Below the pieces are notes generated by a model that saw only the letters and a list, made by a program, of their open reading frames with translations, searched no databases and was not told the origin of the DNA. Source: an uncultured Oscillospiraceae bacterium (GTDB lineage: Bacteria; Bacillota; Clostridia; Oscillospirales; Oscillospiraceae). Taken from it: a DNA stretch of 64,000 nt. The position numbers were made by a program, and so were the translations under genes. Position 1 is the stretch's first letter; the number at the start of each line of letters is the position of its first letter. The stretch is from assembly GCA_947581795.1 (NCBI GenBank), contig CANPVS010000005.1, forward strand, positions 24,674-88,673, read 5' to 3'. Shown here piece after piece: positions 7,319-16,064 of this stretch.

Positions 7319-9296
7319 GAAGCAAAGCATTTGGTCCCAGCTGAAAGCGCGCCTGGCCGTGGACAGCGTGGATGTGAACGACGAGAAGATCTATAAGAAC
7401 CTCCACGGCGGCCCCGGCGGCGGCCGGGATTTCCGCAAGCCAAAAGACGCCAAGGGCACCCTTATGCGGGTGCTGGGCTACGCCGGGAAGAACAAGGCCC
7501 TGTTCGTCCTGGTGCTGGTGATGATGCTCATCTCCACCGGCTGCTCTCTCGCGGCCAGCTATTATCTGCGTCCCCTCATCGACGACTACATCGTGCCCCT
7601 CATCACCAGCCCGGAGAAGGACTTTTCCGCCCTGGCGCGGCAGCTTGGCATCCTTGCCAGCATATACCTTGCCAGCGCCGTGGCCACCTACTTCACCTCC
7701 CGCACCTGCATGACCCTGGCCCAGTGGGCCACCAACGCCCTGCGCCGGGACCTGTTCGCCGCGCTGCAGGAGCTTCCCATCACCTTCTTTGACGAGCACA
7801 CCCACGGCGAGCTCATGAGCCGGTTCACCAACGACGCGGACAACGTGCAGATGTGTCTGGAACAGGGCATCGTCCAGTTCCTCTCCGGCATCATCACCTT
7901 CGTGGGCACCGTGGCGCTGATGATCAGCCTGAGCTGGAAGCTGTTCCTCATCACCCTTCTCACCATTGGCCTCTCCTTCCTGCTGGTGAAGGGCGTGGGC
8001 CGGTACTCCCGCATCCTCTTCAAAAAGCAGCAGTCCTCCCTGGGCGCGCTGAACGGCTATATCGAGGAGATGCTGGACGGGCTCAAGGTGGTCAAGGCCT
8101 TCAACTACGAGGACCGGGCCAAGAAGGGCTTCGAGGACCTGAACGACGAGTACCGGGAAAACGCCATCTTCGCCAACTTCCTGGGCTCCATCATCTTCCC
8201 CACCATGAACGCCGTCATGAACGTGTGCTACGCGGTCACCGCCGTACTGGGCGGGTTTATGACCCTGGCAGGTTCCTTCACCATCGGCTCTCTGGGCGTG
8301 TACTTGAACTACATCCGCCAGGTGACCATGCCCATCAACATGATGTCGAACCAGGCCATCAACCTGTTCTCCGCCATCGCCGGCGCGGAGCGCATCTTCG
8401 CGGTCATTGACCACGAGCCGGAGCCGGACGAGGGCAACGTGACACTGGTCACCGTGGACCGGGCCGCGGACGGCACCCTCACCGAGACGGGCCACGGTGA
8501 GCGCACCGGCTTCTGGGCCTGGAAGATCCCCCAGGCCGGCGGCTCCTACGAGTTCCGGGAAGTAAAGGGCGGCGTCCGGCTGGAGAATGTGAACTTCTCC
8601 TATGTACCGGGAAAGCCGGTCCTCAAAGACTTCACCGTCTGGGCGGACCCGGGCCAGAAGATTGCCTTTGTGGGCTCCACCGGCGCGGGCAAGACCACCG
8701 TCACCAACCTCATCAACCGCTTTTACGAGATCGACGGCGGCCGCATCCTCTTTGACGGCATCGACGTGAAGGACATCAAGAAGGCGGGCCTGCGGCGGAG
8801 CCTGGGCATCGTCCTGCAGGACACCAACCTCTTCACCGGCACGGTCATGGACAACATCCGCTACGGCAAGCTGGACGCCACGGATGAGGAGTGCGTCGCC
8901 GCGGCGAAGGCCGCCAACGCCCACGGGTTCATCTCCCGCCTGCCGGACGGGTATCAGACCATGATCACCGGCAACGGCCAGAACCTGTCCCAGGGCCAGC
9001 GGCAGCTTCTCGCCATCGCCCGCACCGCCGTGGCCCGGCACCCGGTGATGATCCTGGACGAGGCCACCAGCTCCATCGATACCCGCACGGAAAAGCTCAT
9101 CGACAAGGGCATGGACGCCCTCATGGAGGGCCGGACCGTGTTCGTTATCGCCCACCGCCTCTCCACTGTCCGCAACGCCAAGGCCATCGTGGTCATCGAG
9201 CACGGCCAGATCGTGGAGCGGGGCAGCCACGAGGACCTTCTGGAACAGAAAGGCCGGTACTACATGCTTTACACCGGCCAGAGCGAGTTGGACTGA
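7311..9296 (+). CDS. ABC exporter half-transporter, subunit with canonical ATP site
   Basis: The 661-aa partner has an about 60-residue charged N-terminal extension, the six-helix exporter domain, then an NBD with Walker [10 protein letters not shown], signature NLSQGQRQL, Walker [12 protein letters not shown] and switch [10 protein letters not shown], all canonical. It contains an insert of roughly 35 residues ([19 protein letters not shown]) before the NBD. Together with the upstream gene it should form one heterodimer with one competent and one degenerate site. The start overlaps the upstream stop, implying coupled translation. Confidence 0.92.
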   Translation: MAKKQSIWSQLKARLAVDSVDVNDEKIYKNLHGGPGGGRDFRKPKDAKGTLMRVLGYAGKNKALFVLVLVMMLISTGCSLAASYYLRPLIDDYIVPLITSPEKDFSALARQLGILASIYLASAVATYFTSRTCMTLAQWATNALRRDLFAALQELPITFFDEHTHGELMSRFTNDADNVQMCLEQGIVQFLSGIITFVGTVALMISLSWKLFLITLLTIGLSFLLVKGVGRYSRILFKKQQSSLGALNGYIEEMLDGLKVVKAFNYEDRAKKGFEDLNDEYRENAIFANFLGSIIFPTMNAVMNVCYAVTAVLGGFMTLAGSFTIGSLGVYLNYIRQVTMPINMMSNQAINLFSAIAGAERIFAVIDHEPEPDEGNVTLVTVDRAADGTLTETGHGERTGFWAWKIPQAGGSYEFREVKGGVRLENVNFSYVPGKPVLKDFTVWADPGQKIAFVGSTGAGKTTVTNLINRFYEIDGGRILFDGIDVKDIKKAGLRRSLGIVLQDTNLFTGTVMDNIRYGKLDATDEECVAAAKAANAHGFISRLPDGYQTMITGNGQNLSQGQRQLLAIARTAVARHPVMILDEATSSIDTRTEKLIDKGMDALMEGRTVFVIAHRLSTVRNAKAIVVIEHGQIVERGSHEDLLEQKGRYYMLYTGQSELD

Positions 9297-9297
9297 T

Positions 9298-9903
9298 ATG
9301 GACTGGATACTGGAAAACGGTATGAATGAGCCTGTCGCAGGCACCCCCGACACCTGGGAAAAGCTCAAAGGCGACTGCGCCGGGTGCATGAACTGCGAGC
9401 TGGGCAGGACACGGACCAACCTGGTCTTCGGCGTGGGCAATGAACACGCCGACGTGATGTTCATCGGCGAGGGCCCCGGCGAACAGGAGGATCTGCAGGG
9501 CGAGCCCTTCGTGGGCCCGGCGGGCAAGCTGCTGGACGTGATGATGGAGATCATCGGCCTGGATCGCTCCCAGGTCTACATCGCCAACATCGTCAAATGC
9601 CGGCCGCCCCGGAACCGGGACCCGCTCCCAGACGAGCAATCTGCCTGCATCGGCTGGCTCCACCGGCAGATCGCCCTGGTGGACCCCAAGATCTTCGTCT
9701 TTCTGGGCCGCATCGCCGCCATGGCGTTCATCAAGCCCGATTTCCGCATCACCAAAGAGCACGGCCAGTGGTTCGACGTGGACGGCCGGAAGTCTATGGC
9801 CATCTACCACCCCTCCGCCCTGCTCCGGGACCCCTCCAAACGGCCGGAGACCTTCGTGGACCTGAAAACGCTGCAGCGGGAGATCAAGGACCTTCATGCT
9901 TGA
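9298..9903 (+). CDS. Uracil-DNA glycosylase, family 4 (Fe-S type)
   Basis: Removes uracil from DNA in base-excision repair. The 201-aa sequence shows the family-4 motifs: [17 protein letters not shown] near the N-terminus, [13 protein letters not shown] in the middle and HPSALLRDP near the C-terminus. Cysteines in CAGCMNC, KCRPP and SACIGW can supply the 4Fe-4S ligands usual in this family. The start lies 1 nt after the exporter stop; an alternative ATG at 9322 is possible. Its place in the exporter operon looks like simple read-through grouping. Confidence 0.93.
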   Translation: MDWILENGMNEPVAGTPDTWEKLKGDCAGCMNCELGRTRTNLVFGVGNEHADVMFIGEGPGEQEDLQGEPFVGPAGKLLDVMMEIIGLDRSQVYIANIVKCRPPRNRDPLPDEQSACIGWLHRQIALVDPKIFVFLGRIAAMAFIKPDFRITKEHGQWFDVDGRKSMAIYHPSALLRDPSKRPETFVDLKTLQREIKDLHA

Positions 9904-10798
9904 ACTGCACCCTGTGACCCTGGCCGACAAGGCCTGGGTGGACCCCATCGTGCTGGCGGAAGCCTCCCCCAGCGCGGACTACAACTTCGGCAACATCTTC
10001 CTCTGGGACGAGACCTACCGTCAACAGGTAGGCCGCCTGGGAGATCGCATGGTAACGCTGCTCACCTACGGGGACGCCCCCTTTTTCGCCTGGCCCATCG
10101 GCGCCGGTGACGTGGCCCCCGCGCTGGACGAGATGGCCGCCTACGCCGCGGCACACGGCTTTCCTCTGGTGCTCCGGGGCGTGACGGAGGACCACCTGCC
10201 CCTAGTGGAGCGGATTTACGGCACCCGTGCCCAGGTGACGGAGGAGCGGGACCTGTGGGACTACCTCTATGAGGCGGAGAAGCTGGACACGCTGGCGGGC
10301 AAGCATCTGCATTCCAAGCGCAACCACATCCACCGCTTCGAGGAGGAGAACGACTGGCGCTTTGCCCCGCTGACCGACGAGGACATCCCCGCCTGCCGGG
10401 CGCTGCTGGACAAGTGGCTGGCCTCCTGCGGAGAGGATGAGTCCGACGGTGTGGAGGACGAGCACCGGGCCATCTGCCGGGCCTTCGAGTACAGGCCCCC
10501 CCTTGGCCTGGACGGCGGTGTCCTCTGGGCGGGGAACGTCCTCGCGGCCTTCTCCATCGGGGAGCTGGCCGCGCCGGACACCTTCGACGTTCACTTTGAG
10601 AAAGCGGACACAGATATCGACGGCGCCTATCCCATGATCAACCGGGAGTTCGTCCGCTATATACGCTCTGTCCATCCCCAAGTCCGCTGGATCAACCGGG
10701 AGGACGACACGGGCCGGCCCAGCCTGCGCCAGTCCAAGCTCAGCTATCACCCCGACAAAATGGTGAAAAAATATAAGGTGGAGTTAAAAGATGTCTGA
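9896..10798 (+). CDS. DUF2156 family protein (phosphatidylglycerol lysyltransferase C-domain-like)
   Basis: The 300-aa soluble protein resembles the GNAT-fold DUF2156 family, related to the catalytic domain of MprF-type aminoacyl-tRNA-dependent transferases. Features seen include LHSKRNHIHRFEEEN, LDGGVLWAGNVLAAFSIGE and a C-terminal MINREFVRYI...RWINREDDTGRPSLRQSK stretch typical of the family. There is no membrane domain, so it is not full MprF. Acceptor and donor are unknown. It overlaps both neighbours by 8 bases, and the next gene is also a GNAT protein. Confidence 0.85.
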   Translation: MLELHPVTLADKAWVDPIVLAEASPSADYNFGNIFLWDETYRQQVGRLGDRMVTLLTYGDAPFFAWPIGAGDVAPALDEMAAYAAAHGFPLVLRGVTEDHLPLVERIYGTRAQVTEERDLWDYLYEAEKLDTLAGKHLHSKRNHIHRFEEENDWRFAPLTDEDIPACRALLDKWLASCGEDESDGVEDEHRAICRAFEYRPPLGLDGGVLWAGNVLAAFSIGELAAPDTFDVHFEKADTDIDGAYPMINREFVRYIRSVHPQVRWINREDDTGRPSLRQSKLSYHPDKMVKKYKVELKDV

Positions 10799-11642
10799 TT
10801 TTATCATCCGATCCTGGCGGCAGGAGGACCTGCCCGCGCTGGAAAAGCTGTGGATGGACGCCTTCGGCGACGACGCCAACTACATCCACGCTTTCCGCGG
10901 CAACTTCCTCCAGCCGGATGCCTGCCTGGTGGCGGAGGCGGACGGAAAGCCCGTATCGGCCATGTACATTCTGGACGGCCCCATCCTCTTCCCGCCTGAC
11001 GGCACCTCCCTGTCCACCGCCTACACCTACGCGCTGGCCACTGACCCCGCCTATCGTGGCCGGGGCATCGGCACGGCGGTATACCGAGCCTGCGTGGACG
11101 CGGCGCTTCAGCTGGTGGACGCGGCCTGCGTGCTGCCCTCTGAGAAGGCACTCTACTCCTTTTACGAGAAGGCCAACGGCAGCGTGCCTGTGAGCTGGGC
11201 CCGGGAGGGCGTCTATGACCGGAAGGAGCTGTCTGGCCCCATCCCCCGGGGCGACTTCATCTCCGCCGGGGAATACTACCTGCGGCGCAAATCCCTGCTC
11301 CGGGGCCTGCCCTACGCCGTGGTCACCTCCCGGTTCCTGTCCATGGAAGCCTACCACATGAAGCGCTTCGGCGGCGGGTATATCTCTGTGGACGGGGACA
11401 TCGCCGCCGTAGAAATGGACGGCGACACTTGCCGCGTTATAGAGCTGCTCGCCCCCGAGGGGGACTGGATGGACGTGCTCCGGGCCATTGGCGCGCTGTT
11501 CCCCGCGGAGAAGTACCTGGTCCGCTCGCCGGTGTTCTTCCCCGGGCCTGAGACCGTGCGTCCCTTCATGATGGCCTCTCTGAACCCGGACGCCATCGGA
11601 CAGCCTCCCGCGGACCTGTGGTGGGGCTTCGCCTTTGACTGA
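10791..11642 (+). CDS. GNAT family N-acetyltransferase
   Basis: The 283-aa protein has an N-terminal GNAT domain with the acetyl-CoA-binding motif RGRGIGTAVYRACV (about residues 84-97) and the upstream strand TAYTYALATDP. The C-terminal half may be a second GNAT/SCP2-like domain as in Eis-like proteins, but I cannot confirm that by eye. Substrate unknown. The start overlaps the DUF2156 stop, so the two acyl- or aminoacyl-transferase-like genes are probably co-translated. Confidence 0.85.
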   Translation: MSDFIIRSWRQEDLPALEKLWMDAFGDDANYIHAFRGNFLQPDACLVAEADGKPVSAMYILDGPILFPPDGTSLSTAYTYALATDPAYRGRGIGTAVYRACVDAALQLVDAACVLPSEKALYSFYEKANGSVPVSWAREGVYDRKELSGPIPRGDFISAGEYYLRRKSLLRGLPYAVVTSRFLSMEAYHMKRFGGGYISVDGDIAAVEMDGDTCRVIELLAPEGDWMDVLRAIGALFPAEKYLVRSPVFFPGPETVRPFMMASLNPDAIGQPPADLWWGFAFD

Positions 11643-11651
11643 TATCATCCG

Positions 11652-11682
11652 TGACCGCCGCGCGCCCCTGTGTCGGCGGTCA
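11652..11682 (+). promoter_or_regulatory. Leader hairpin before the GTPase-NYN gene
   Basis: A 9-bp GC-rich stem (TGACCGCCG / CGGCGGTCA) with a 13-nt loop lies in the 69-nt gap after the GNAT gene, followed by ATTTCACG. It ends 29 nt before the GTPase ATG. The weak U-run makes it a poor terminator; a partial attenuator or processing site is possible. Ribosome-protection genes such as tetM are known to be attenuated in their leaders, which makes the position suggestive. Confidence 0.45.
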
Positions 11683-11711
11683 TTTCACGCTTTGGAAAGG
11701 TCACTCACCCT

Positions 11712-14261
11712 ATGAAGAAACTGGCCATCGGCATACTGGCCCACGTAGACGCGGGCAAGACCACCCTCTCCGAAGGGATGCTCTATTTGGCGGGCAAAAT
11801 CAAGAAGCTGGGCCGGGTGGACCACCGGGACACTTACCTGGATACCCACGACCTGGAGCGCGCCCGGGGCATCACCATCTTCTCCAAACAGGCGGTATTC
11901 ACCGCCGGGGAAACCGAGATCACCCTCCTGGATACCCCCGGTCACGTGGATTTCTCCCCGGAGGCAGAGAGGGTGCTCCAGGTGCTGGATTACGCCATCA
12001 TGGTGGTGAGCGGCACCGGCGGCGTCCAGGCCCACACCGAGACCCTGTGGACCCTTTTGCAGCGCTATAGGGTCCCCACCTTCGTCTTCGTCACCAAGAT
12101 GGACGTGAACGGCACGGACAAGGCCAGGCTCATGGCCGACATCCACGCCCGCCTGGGCGAGAATTGCGTGGATTTCGCCCCGGACAACGCCGGACGTGAC
12201 GAGGCGATCGCCATGCTGGACGAGGCGGCTCTGGATAAGTACATGGACTTCGGCGCTCTCTCCGACGAGGAGATCATCCGCCTTGTCCGGGAGCGGAAGC
12301 TGCACCCCTGCTTTTTCGGCTCCGGGCTGAAGCTGGACGGCGTGGAGGAATTTCTCGCCGCCCTGGAGCGTTATACCGCCGTCCCCGCCTGGCCCGCGCC
12401 CTTCGGGGCCCGGGTTTACAAGATCGGCCGGGACGCCCAGGGAAATCGCCTTACCTACCTGAAGGTCACCGGCGGTACCCTCGCCGTCCGGGCCCCCATC
12501 CGGTATCTGCCCCTGCGGGGCTCGGAGCCGGTGGAGGAAAAAATAAGCCAGATATGCCTCTACTCCGGGGTGAAGTACGACACCGCCGACATGGTGCCCG
12601 CGGGGCAGGTCTGCGCCGTCACAGGACTCACCAAAACCTGGCCGGGCCAGGGTCTTGGCGCGGAGCCGGACGGTGACGAGCCCTACCTCACCCCCGCCAT
12701 GGGCTACCGTATCCGCCTGCCCAAAGGCTGCGACGCCCGGACCATGCTGCCGAAGCTGAAACTGTTGGAGGAGGAAGAGCCTCAGCTGCACATCCTCTGG
12801 CAGGAGACGTTGGGGGAGATACACGTCCAGCTCATGGGCGCGGTGCAGATAGAGATACTGAAGAGCCTCATTAAGGACCGCTTCGACGTGGACGTGGAGA
12901 TCGACGCAGGCCGGGTCCTCTACCGGGAGACCATCGCGAGCACCGTGGAGGGCGTGGGCCATTTTGAGCCCCTGCGCCACTATGCGGAGGTGCATCTGCT
13001 GCTGGAGCCGGGCGAGCCGGGCAGCGGCATCGTGCTGGACACAGTTTGCTCCGAGGATGTGCTGGACCGGAACTGGCAGCGGCTCATCCTCACCCATCTG
13101 GAGGAGAAGCAGCACCTGGGCGTGCTCACCGGCTCCCCCCTCACCGACGTGAAGATCACCCTCCTGGCCGGCCGGGCCCACTTAAAGCACACCGAGGGCG
13201 GCGACTTCCGCCAGGCCACCTACCGGGCCGTGCGCCAGGGGCTCATGCAGGCCGAGAGCGTGCTCTTAGAGCCCTATTACGCCTTCCGCCTCACTGTGCC
13301 CGCCGAGCAGATCGGCCGGGCCATCACCGACGTGCGGGCCATGGGCGGGACCCACGACAGCCCTGTGACCGAGGGAGCGGACATGGTCCTCACCGGGGCC
13401 GCGCCCGTGGCCGCCATGGGCGATTACGCCGCCCAAGTGGCCGCCTATACCGGCGGCCGGGGCCGGTTCTCCTGCCACGTGGAGGGCTATCGTCCCTGCC
13501 ACGACGCCGACGCGGTGATAGAGGCCATTGGCTATGACCCTGAGGCGGACCTGGAAAACACCCCCGACAGCGTCTTCTGCGCCCACGGGGCAGGCTTCAC
13601 GGTGAAGTGGGACAAGGTGCCGGAGTATATGCACCTGGACAGCGGCCTCAAAGACCCGGCAGCCCCCGAAGACCTGGAGCCCACCGTCCAGCGGCAGAAT
13701 CTCAACATTGACGACAAGGAGCTGGAGGCCATCATGCTCCGGGAGTTCGGCCCCATCCGCCGGAAGCAATACGCCGCCCCCCAGATCAACAGCGCCGTGG
13801 GCATCCAGATGCAGGTCCGGAAGGACCACGAGCACATCATCGTGGACGGCTACAACGTGATCTTCGCCTGGGATGAGCTGAAGGCGCTGGCGGCGGAGAG
13901 TTTGGACATGGCCCGGTCCCGGCTTCTGGACATGCTGGCCAACTACCAAGGCTACACCAAGAGCGACCTGGTGGTGGTCTTCGACGCCTACAAGGTCCCC
14001 GGCGGCCAAGGCAGCCGGGTCACTCACGGCAACCTCCGGGTGGCCTACACCAGGGAGGGCGAGACGGCGGACATGTATATCGAGCGGCTGGTGGACGAGA
14101 TCGGCAAGAACGAGACCGTCCGGGTGGTCACCTCCGACCGGATGGTCCAGGTGGGCGCCCTCCGCTCCGGGGTGCTGCGCTGCTCCTCGGGAGAGTTCAA
14201 GACCGAAGTGGAATGGGTCCTGGAGCAGATATCCGACGCGGTGAAAAGGTCGCAGTTTTGA
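11712..14261 (+). CDS. TetM/EF-G-like translational GTPase fused to a C-terminal NYN (Rae1/YacP-like) endonuclease domain
   Basis: An 849-aa two-part protein. Residues 1 to about 660 form a ribosomal-protection-type translational GTPase: G1 AHVDAGKTT (10-18), G2-like RGITIF, G3 DTPGHVDF (74-81, with His78 in the catalytic position), G4 TKMD (128-131), then domains II-V. Residues about 707-849 match the NYN-fold YacP/Rae1 family: IIVDGYNVIFAW, VVVFDAYKVPG, REGETADMYIERL, VRVVTSDRMVQ and LRCSSGEFKTEVE. Stand-alone Rae1 of B. subtilis cleaves mRNA in the ribosomal A site. Classic TetM is about 639 aa and lacks this part. I chose ATG 11712 (GGAAAGG 12 nt upstream) over the GTG in the ORF track. 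Whether it gives tetracycline resistance cannot be told. The continuous ORF rules out an obvious frameshift. Confidence 0.88.
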   Translation: MKKLAIGILAHVDAGKTTLSEGMLYLAGKIKKLGRVDHRDTYLDTHDLERARGITIFSKQAVFTAGETEITLLDTPGHVDFSPEAERVLQVLDYAIMVVSGTGGVQAHTETLWTLLQRYRVPTFVFVTKMDVNGTDKARLMADIHARLGENCVDFAPDNAGRDEAIAMLDEAALDKYMDFGALSDEEIIRLVRERKLHPCFFGSGLKLDGVEEFLAALERYTAVPAWPAPFGARVYKIGRDAQGNRLTYLKVTGGTLAVRAPIRYLPLRGSEPVEEKISQICLYSGVKYDTADMVPAGQVCAVTGLTKTWPGQGLGAEPDGDEPYLTPAMGYRIRLPKGCDARTMLPKLKLLEEEEPQLHILWQETLGEIHVQLMGAVQIEILKSLIKDRFDVDVEIDAGRVLYRETIASTVEGVGHFEPLRHYAEVHLLLEPGEPGSGIVLDTVCSEDVLDRNWQRLILTHLEEKQHLGVLTGSPLTDVKITLLAGRAHLKHTEGGDFRQATYRAVRQGLMQAESVLLEPYYAFRLTVPAEQIGRAITDVRAMGGTHDSPVTEGADMVLTGAAPVAAMGDYAAQVAAYTGGRGRFSCHVEGYRPCHDADAVIEAIGYDPEADLENTPDSVFCAHGAGFTVKWDKVPEYMHLDSGLKDPAAPEDLEPTVQRQNLNIDDKELEAIMLREFGPIRRKQYAAPQINSAVGIQMQVRKDHEHIIVDGYNVIFAWDELKALAAESLDMARSRLLDMLANYQGYTKSDLVVVFDAYKVPGGQGSRVTHGNLRVAYTREGETADMYIERLVDEIGKNETVRVVTSDRMVQVGALRSGVLRCSSGEFKTEVEWVLEQISDAVKRSQF

Positions 14262-14281
14262 GATTTACAGCGAGGTGACCC

Positions 14282-15139
14282 ATGCGTATCATCGACACCT
14301 ATTCAGACATCCCCGCGGTCTATGAAAACGGCGCGTTTTCCCTTGACCGCTGGCGGGATTATATCGACGCCGCCATCCCCGGTCTGCGGCCCCTGCTGGA
14401 ATCAGACAAGAATGAAATGTTGGCCGGGGACGGTGTTGACTGGGAGAAGGACTTTCTTCCCGTTTTGAACGCTCTGCCCGAAAAAGCGGACCGCTGCCGG
14501 GCCGCCCACGACTGCTTTCTACGCGTCACAGAAGGGCTGGACACAGCCATCCTGGACAAGTTCGGCAAGGGGCTGGACGTAGATATCTATTTCTATCTTG
14601 GTCTTTGCAACGGCGCCGGCTGGGTCACGTCTCTGAACGGGCGAACGGTCGTCCTGCTGGGGCTGGAAAAGATCGTAGAGCTGGACTGGTGCGGACAGGA
14701 CGATATGCGGGGCCTCATCTGGCACGAACTGGGTCACGTCTACCAGGCCCAGTACGGCGTGCTGGAGCGGAGCTTTGACTGCCCCGCCGACAGGTTTCTC
14801 TGGCAGCTCTTCACCGAGGGCGTCGCCATGGTCTTCGAGCAGACCCTGGCGGAGGACGACGGATACTACCACCAGGACAAAAACGGCTGGAAGGCTTGGT
14901 GCGACGGCCATTTTGAGGCTATCAAGGCAGATTTTCTCCGGGATCTGGATACCATGACCCCTGCCGGCCAGCGCTGGTTCGGCGACTGGGTACGCTATCA
15001 GGGCCACGGGGATGTGGGCTACTTCCTGGGCAGCCGGTTCGTGCGGTATATCCTTTCCCTGTACCCCCTGGACGAGATCATATCCTTTGATATCGGCGAC
15101 GTGAAGCGCCTGTACGACCTATTTATGGACCATGGATAA
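14282..15139 (+). CDS. Putative zinc metalloprotease-like protein (HELGH)
   Basis: The 285-aa protein has no signal peptide or membrane helix. An HELGH motif (about residues 148-152, context LIWHELGHVYQ) followed by TEGVAMVFEQ about 35 residues later fits a gluzincin-type zinc site with a downstream Glu ligand, as in DUF2268-like families. The family is not recognised with certainty, and the substrate is unknown. GAGGTGACCC precedes the ATG. The gene lies between the GTPase-NYN fusion and YlmH and overlaps ylmH by 8 bases, so it is probably in the same transcript. Confidence 0.7.
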   Translation: MRIIDTYSDIPAVYENGAFSLDRWRDYIDAAIPGLRPLLESDKNEMLAGDGVDWEKDFLPVLNALPEKADRCRAAHDCFLRVTEGLDTAILDKFGKGLDVDIYFYLGLCNGAGWVTSLNGRTVVLLGLEKIVELDWCGQDDMRGLIWHELGHVYQAQYGVLERSFDCPADRFLWQLFTEGVAMVFEQTLAEDDGYYHQDKNGWKAWCDGHFEAIKADFLRDLDTMTPAGQRWFGDWVRYQGHGDVGYFLGSRFVRYILSLYPLDEIISFDIGDVKRLYDLFMDHG

Positions 15140-15878
15140 AGATCTGGAAAAGCGTATAGAGGAATTATCCGCCCGGTGCGAGAGGAACAGCGTCGTGACC
15201 TCCACCGGCTTTCTCACTATGGCCGAGCAGATGGAGGTCTCCGCCTGGGCCAATCGGCTGACCGACGTAGCGCTCCACCTGGACGGCGGGGACGAGCTCT
15301 GCGAGCGCAAGTGCGCCTTTTTTCTCCCCTACTGGATGGAGGAAGCGGACTTCGACCCAGCCGAATACATCCACGCCGTGAAAGCCACGGCCTTTTTCGG
15401 CACACCCTCCCACCGGGACTATATGGGCGCGGCGCTGGCTCTGGGCATCCGCCGGGAGTGGATCGGCGACTTCCGGGTGGTGGATGACGCGGCCTATATC
15501 TTCTGTCTGCCCACCGTAGAAAAGCTCCTCACCGACGAGCTTACCCAGGCCGGGCGGGTGAGCCTTAAAACGGCCTCCATCCCCCTCTCGGAGGTGCCAA
15601 AGCCGGAGCGGAAGGTGAAAAAGCTCACCTTCACGGTGAAGAGCCTGCGCCTGGACGCGGTGGCGGGCGGCATGTTCGGCCTGTCCCGCACCGCCGCGTC
15701 GGAGCTCATCCGGGCCGGGGCGGCGACGCTTAACTATGTCCAATGCTTACACGTGGACGCGCCCATCCACGAGGGGGACGTGATCTCCCTCCGGGGCTGG
15801 GGCAAGGGCGCGGTCACCTCCTTGGGCGGCCAGTCGAGAAAAGACAGGACGTTTTTGGAAGCGGAGATATATCTGTGA
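15132..15878 (+). CDS. ylmH: YlmH family S4-domain RNA-binding protein
   Basis: The 248-aa protein has an N-terminal YlmH domain (FLTMAEQMEVSAWANRL, FFGTPSHRDYMGAALALGIRREWIGD) and a C-terminal S4 domain (LRLDAVAGGMFGLSRTAASELIRAGAATLNY). In Firmicutes YlmH usually lies in the division/cell-wall cluster near divIVA. It has been linked to ribosome quality control on the 50S subunit, by resemblance to RqcP. Here it ends an operon that also encodes a ribosome-type GTPase. Confidence 0.92.
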   Translation: MDKDLEKRIEELSARCERNSVVTSTGFLTMAEQMEVSAWANRLTDVALHLDGGDELCERKCAFFLPYWMEEADFDPAEYIHAVKATAFFGTPSHRDYMGAALALGIRREWIGDFRVVDDAAYIFCLPTVEKLLTDELTQAGRVSLKTASIPLSEVPKPERKVKKLTFTVKSLRLDAVAGGMFGLSRTAASELIRAGAATLNYVQCLHVDAPIHEGDVISLRGWGKGAVTSLGGQSRKDRTFLEAEIYL

Positions 15879-15880
15879 GT

Positions 15881-15930
15881 TCTCTCCCCCAGTCTCGCTT
15901 ACGCTCGACAGCCCCCTCGTCAGAGGGGGC
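15881..15930 (-). repeat. Interspersed hairpin repeat, copy A (also acts as terminator for ylmH)
   Basis: Read on the minus strand this is CCCCTCTGACGAGGGGG followed by a TCGAGCGTAAGCGA-type second part and a GGGGGAGAGA tail. It matches copy B (15956-16010) in opposite orientation. On the plus strand the stem GCCCCCT-cgtcag-AGGGGGC followed by CTATTTT would terminate the ylmH transcript. Similar CCCTCTGACGAGGG elements are, to my knowledge, common as dispersed repeats in gut Clostridia genomes. Confidence 0.7.
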
Positions 15931-15955
15931 CTATTTTGTGTTGGATATTAAATAA

Positions 15956-16010
15956 GCCTCCCTCTGACGAGGGAGGTGGCTCCGGCGTGAGCCGGAGACG
16001 GAGGGAGAGA
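15956..16010 (+). repeat. Interspersed hairpin repeat, copy B
   Basis: It contains two consecutive perfect stems, CCTCCCT-ctgacg-AGGGAGG and CTCCGGC-gtga-GCCGGAG, then GGAGGGAGAGA. It is the inverted partner of copy A, 25 nt away, so the two could pair into one long cruciform. It lies 55 nt before spoVAD, in the place where spoVAC is normally found. Confidence 0.75.
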
Positions 16011-16030
16011 TATTTGTCTCTCCTTTTGTT

Positions 16031-16059
16031 GTATTTTTTTGCTTTTCCCGCGCACAATA
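16031..16059 (+). promoter_or_regulatory. Candidate sigma-G promoter for spoVAD-spoVAE
   Basis: GTATT (16031-16035), a 17-nt spacer and CACAATA (16053-16059) resemble the sigma-G pattern (GMATR, N16-18, CATNHTA), with one mismatch in each box. The spoVA operon is sigma-G-dependent in B. subtilis. If this is correct, transcription would start near 16065-16067, at or just after the first possible ATG. Confidence 0.4.
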
Positions 16060-16064
16060 GCACC

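Noticed and set aside
7248-9554. 768-aa minus-strand ORF
   Set aside because: Antisense to the second ABC exporter subunit and the glycosylase; no start signal and no recognisable domain.
11685-13181. 498-aa minus-strand ORF under the GTPase fusion
   Set aside because: Antisense shadow; the sense strand carries conserved GTPase motifs.
11712-14261. Calling the GTPase a tetracycline resistance determinant
   Set aside because: It is an intrinsic-looking GC-matched gene with an extra nuclease domain and divergent domain IV; resistance cannot be claimed from the sequence.
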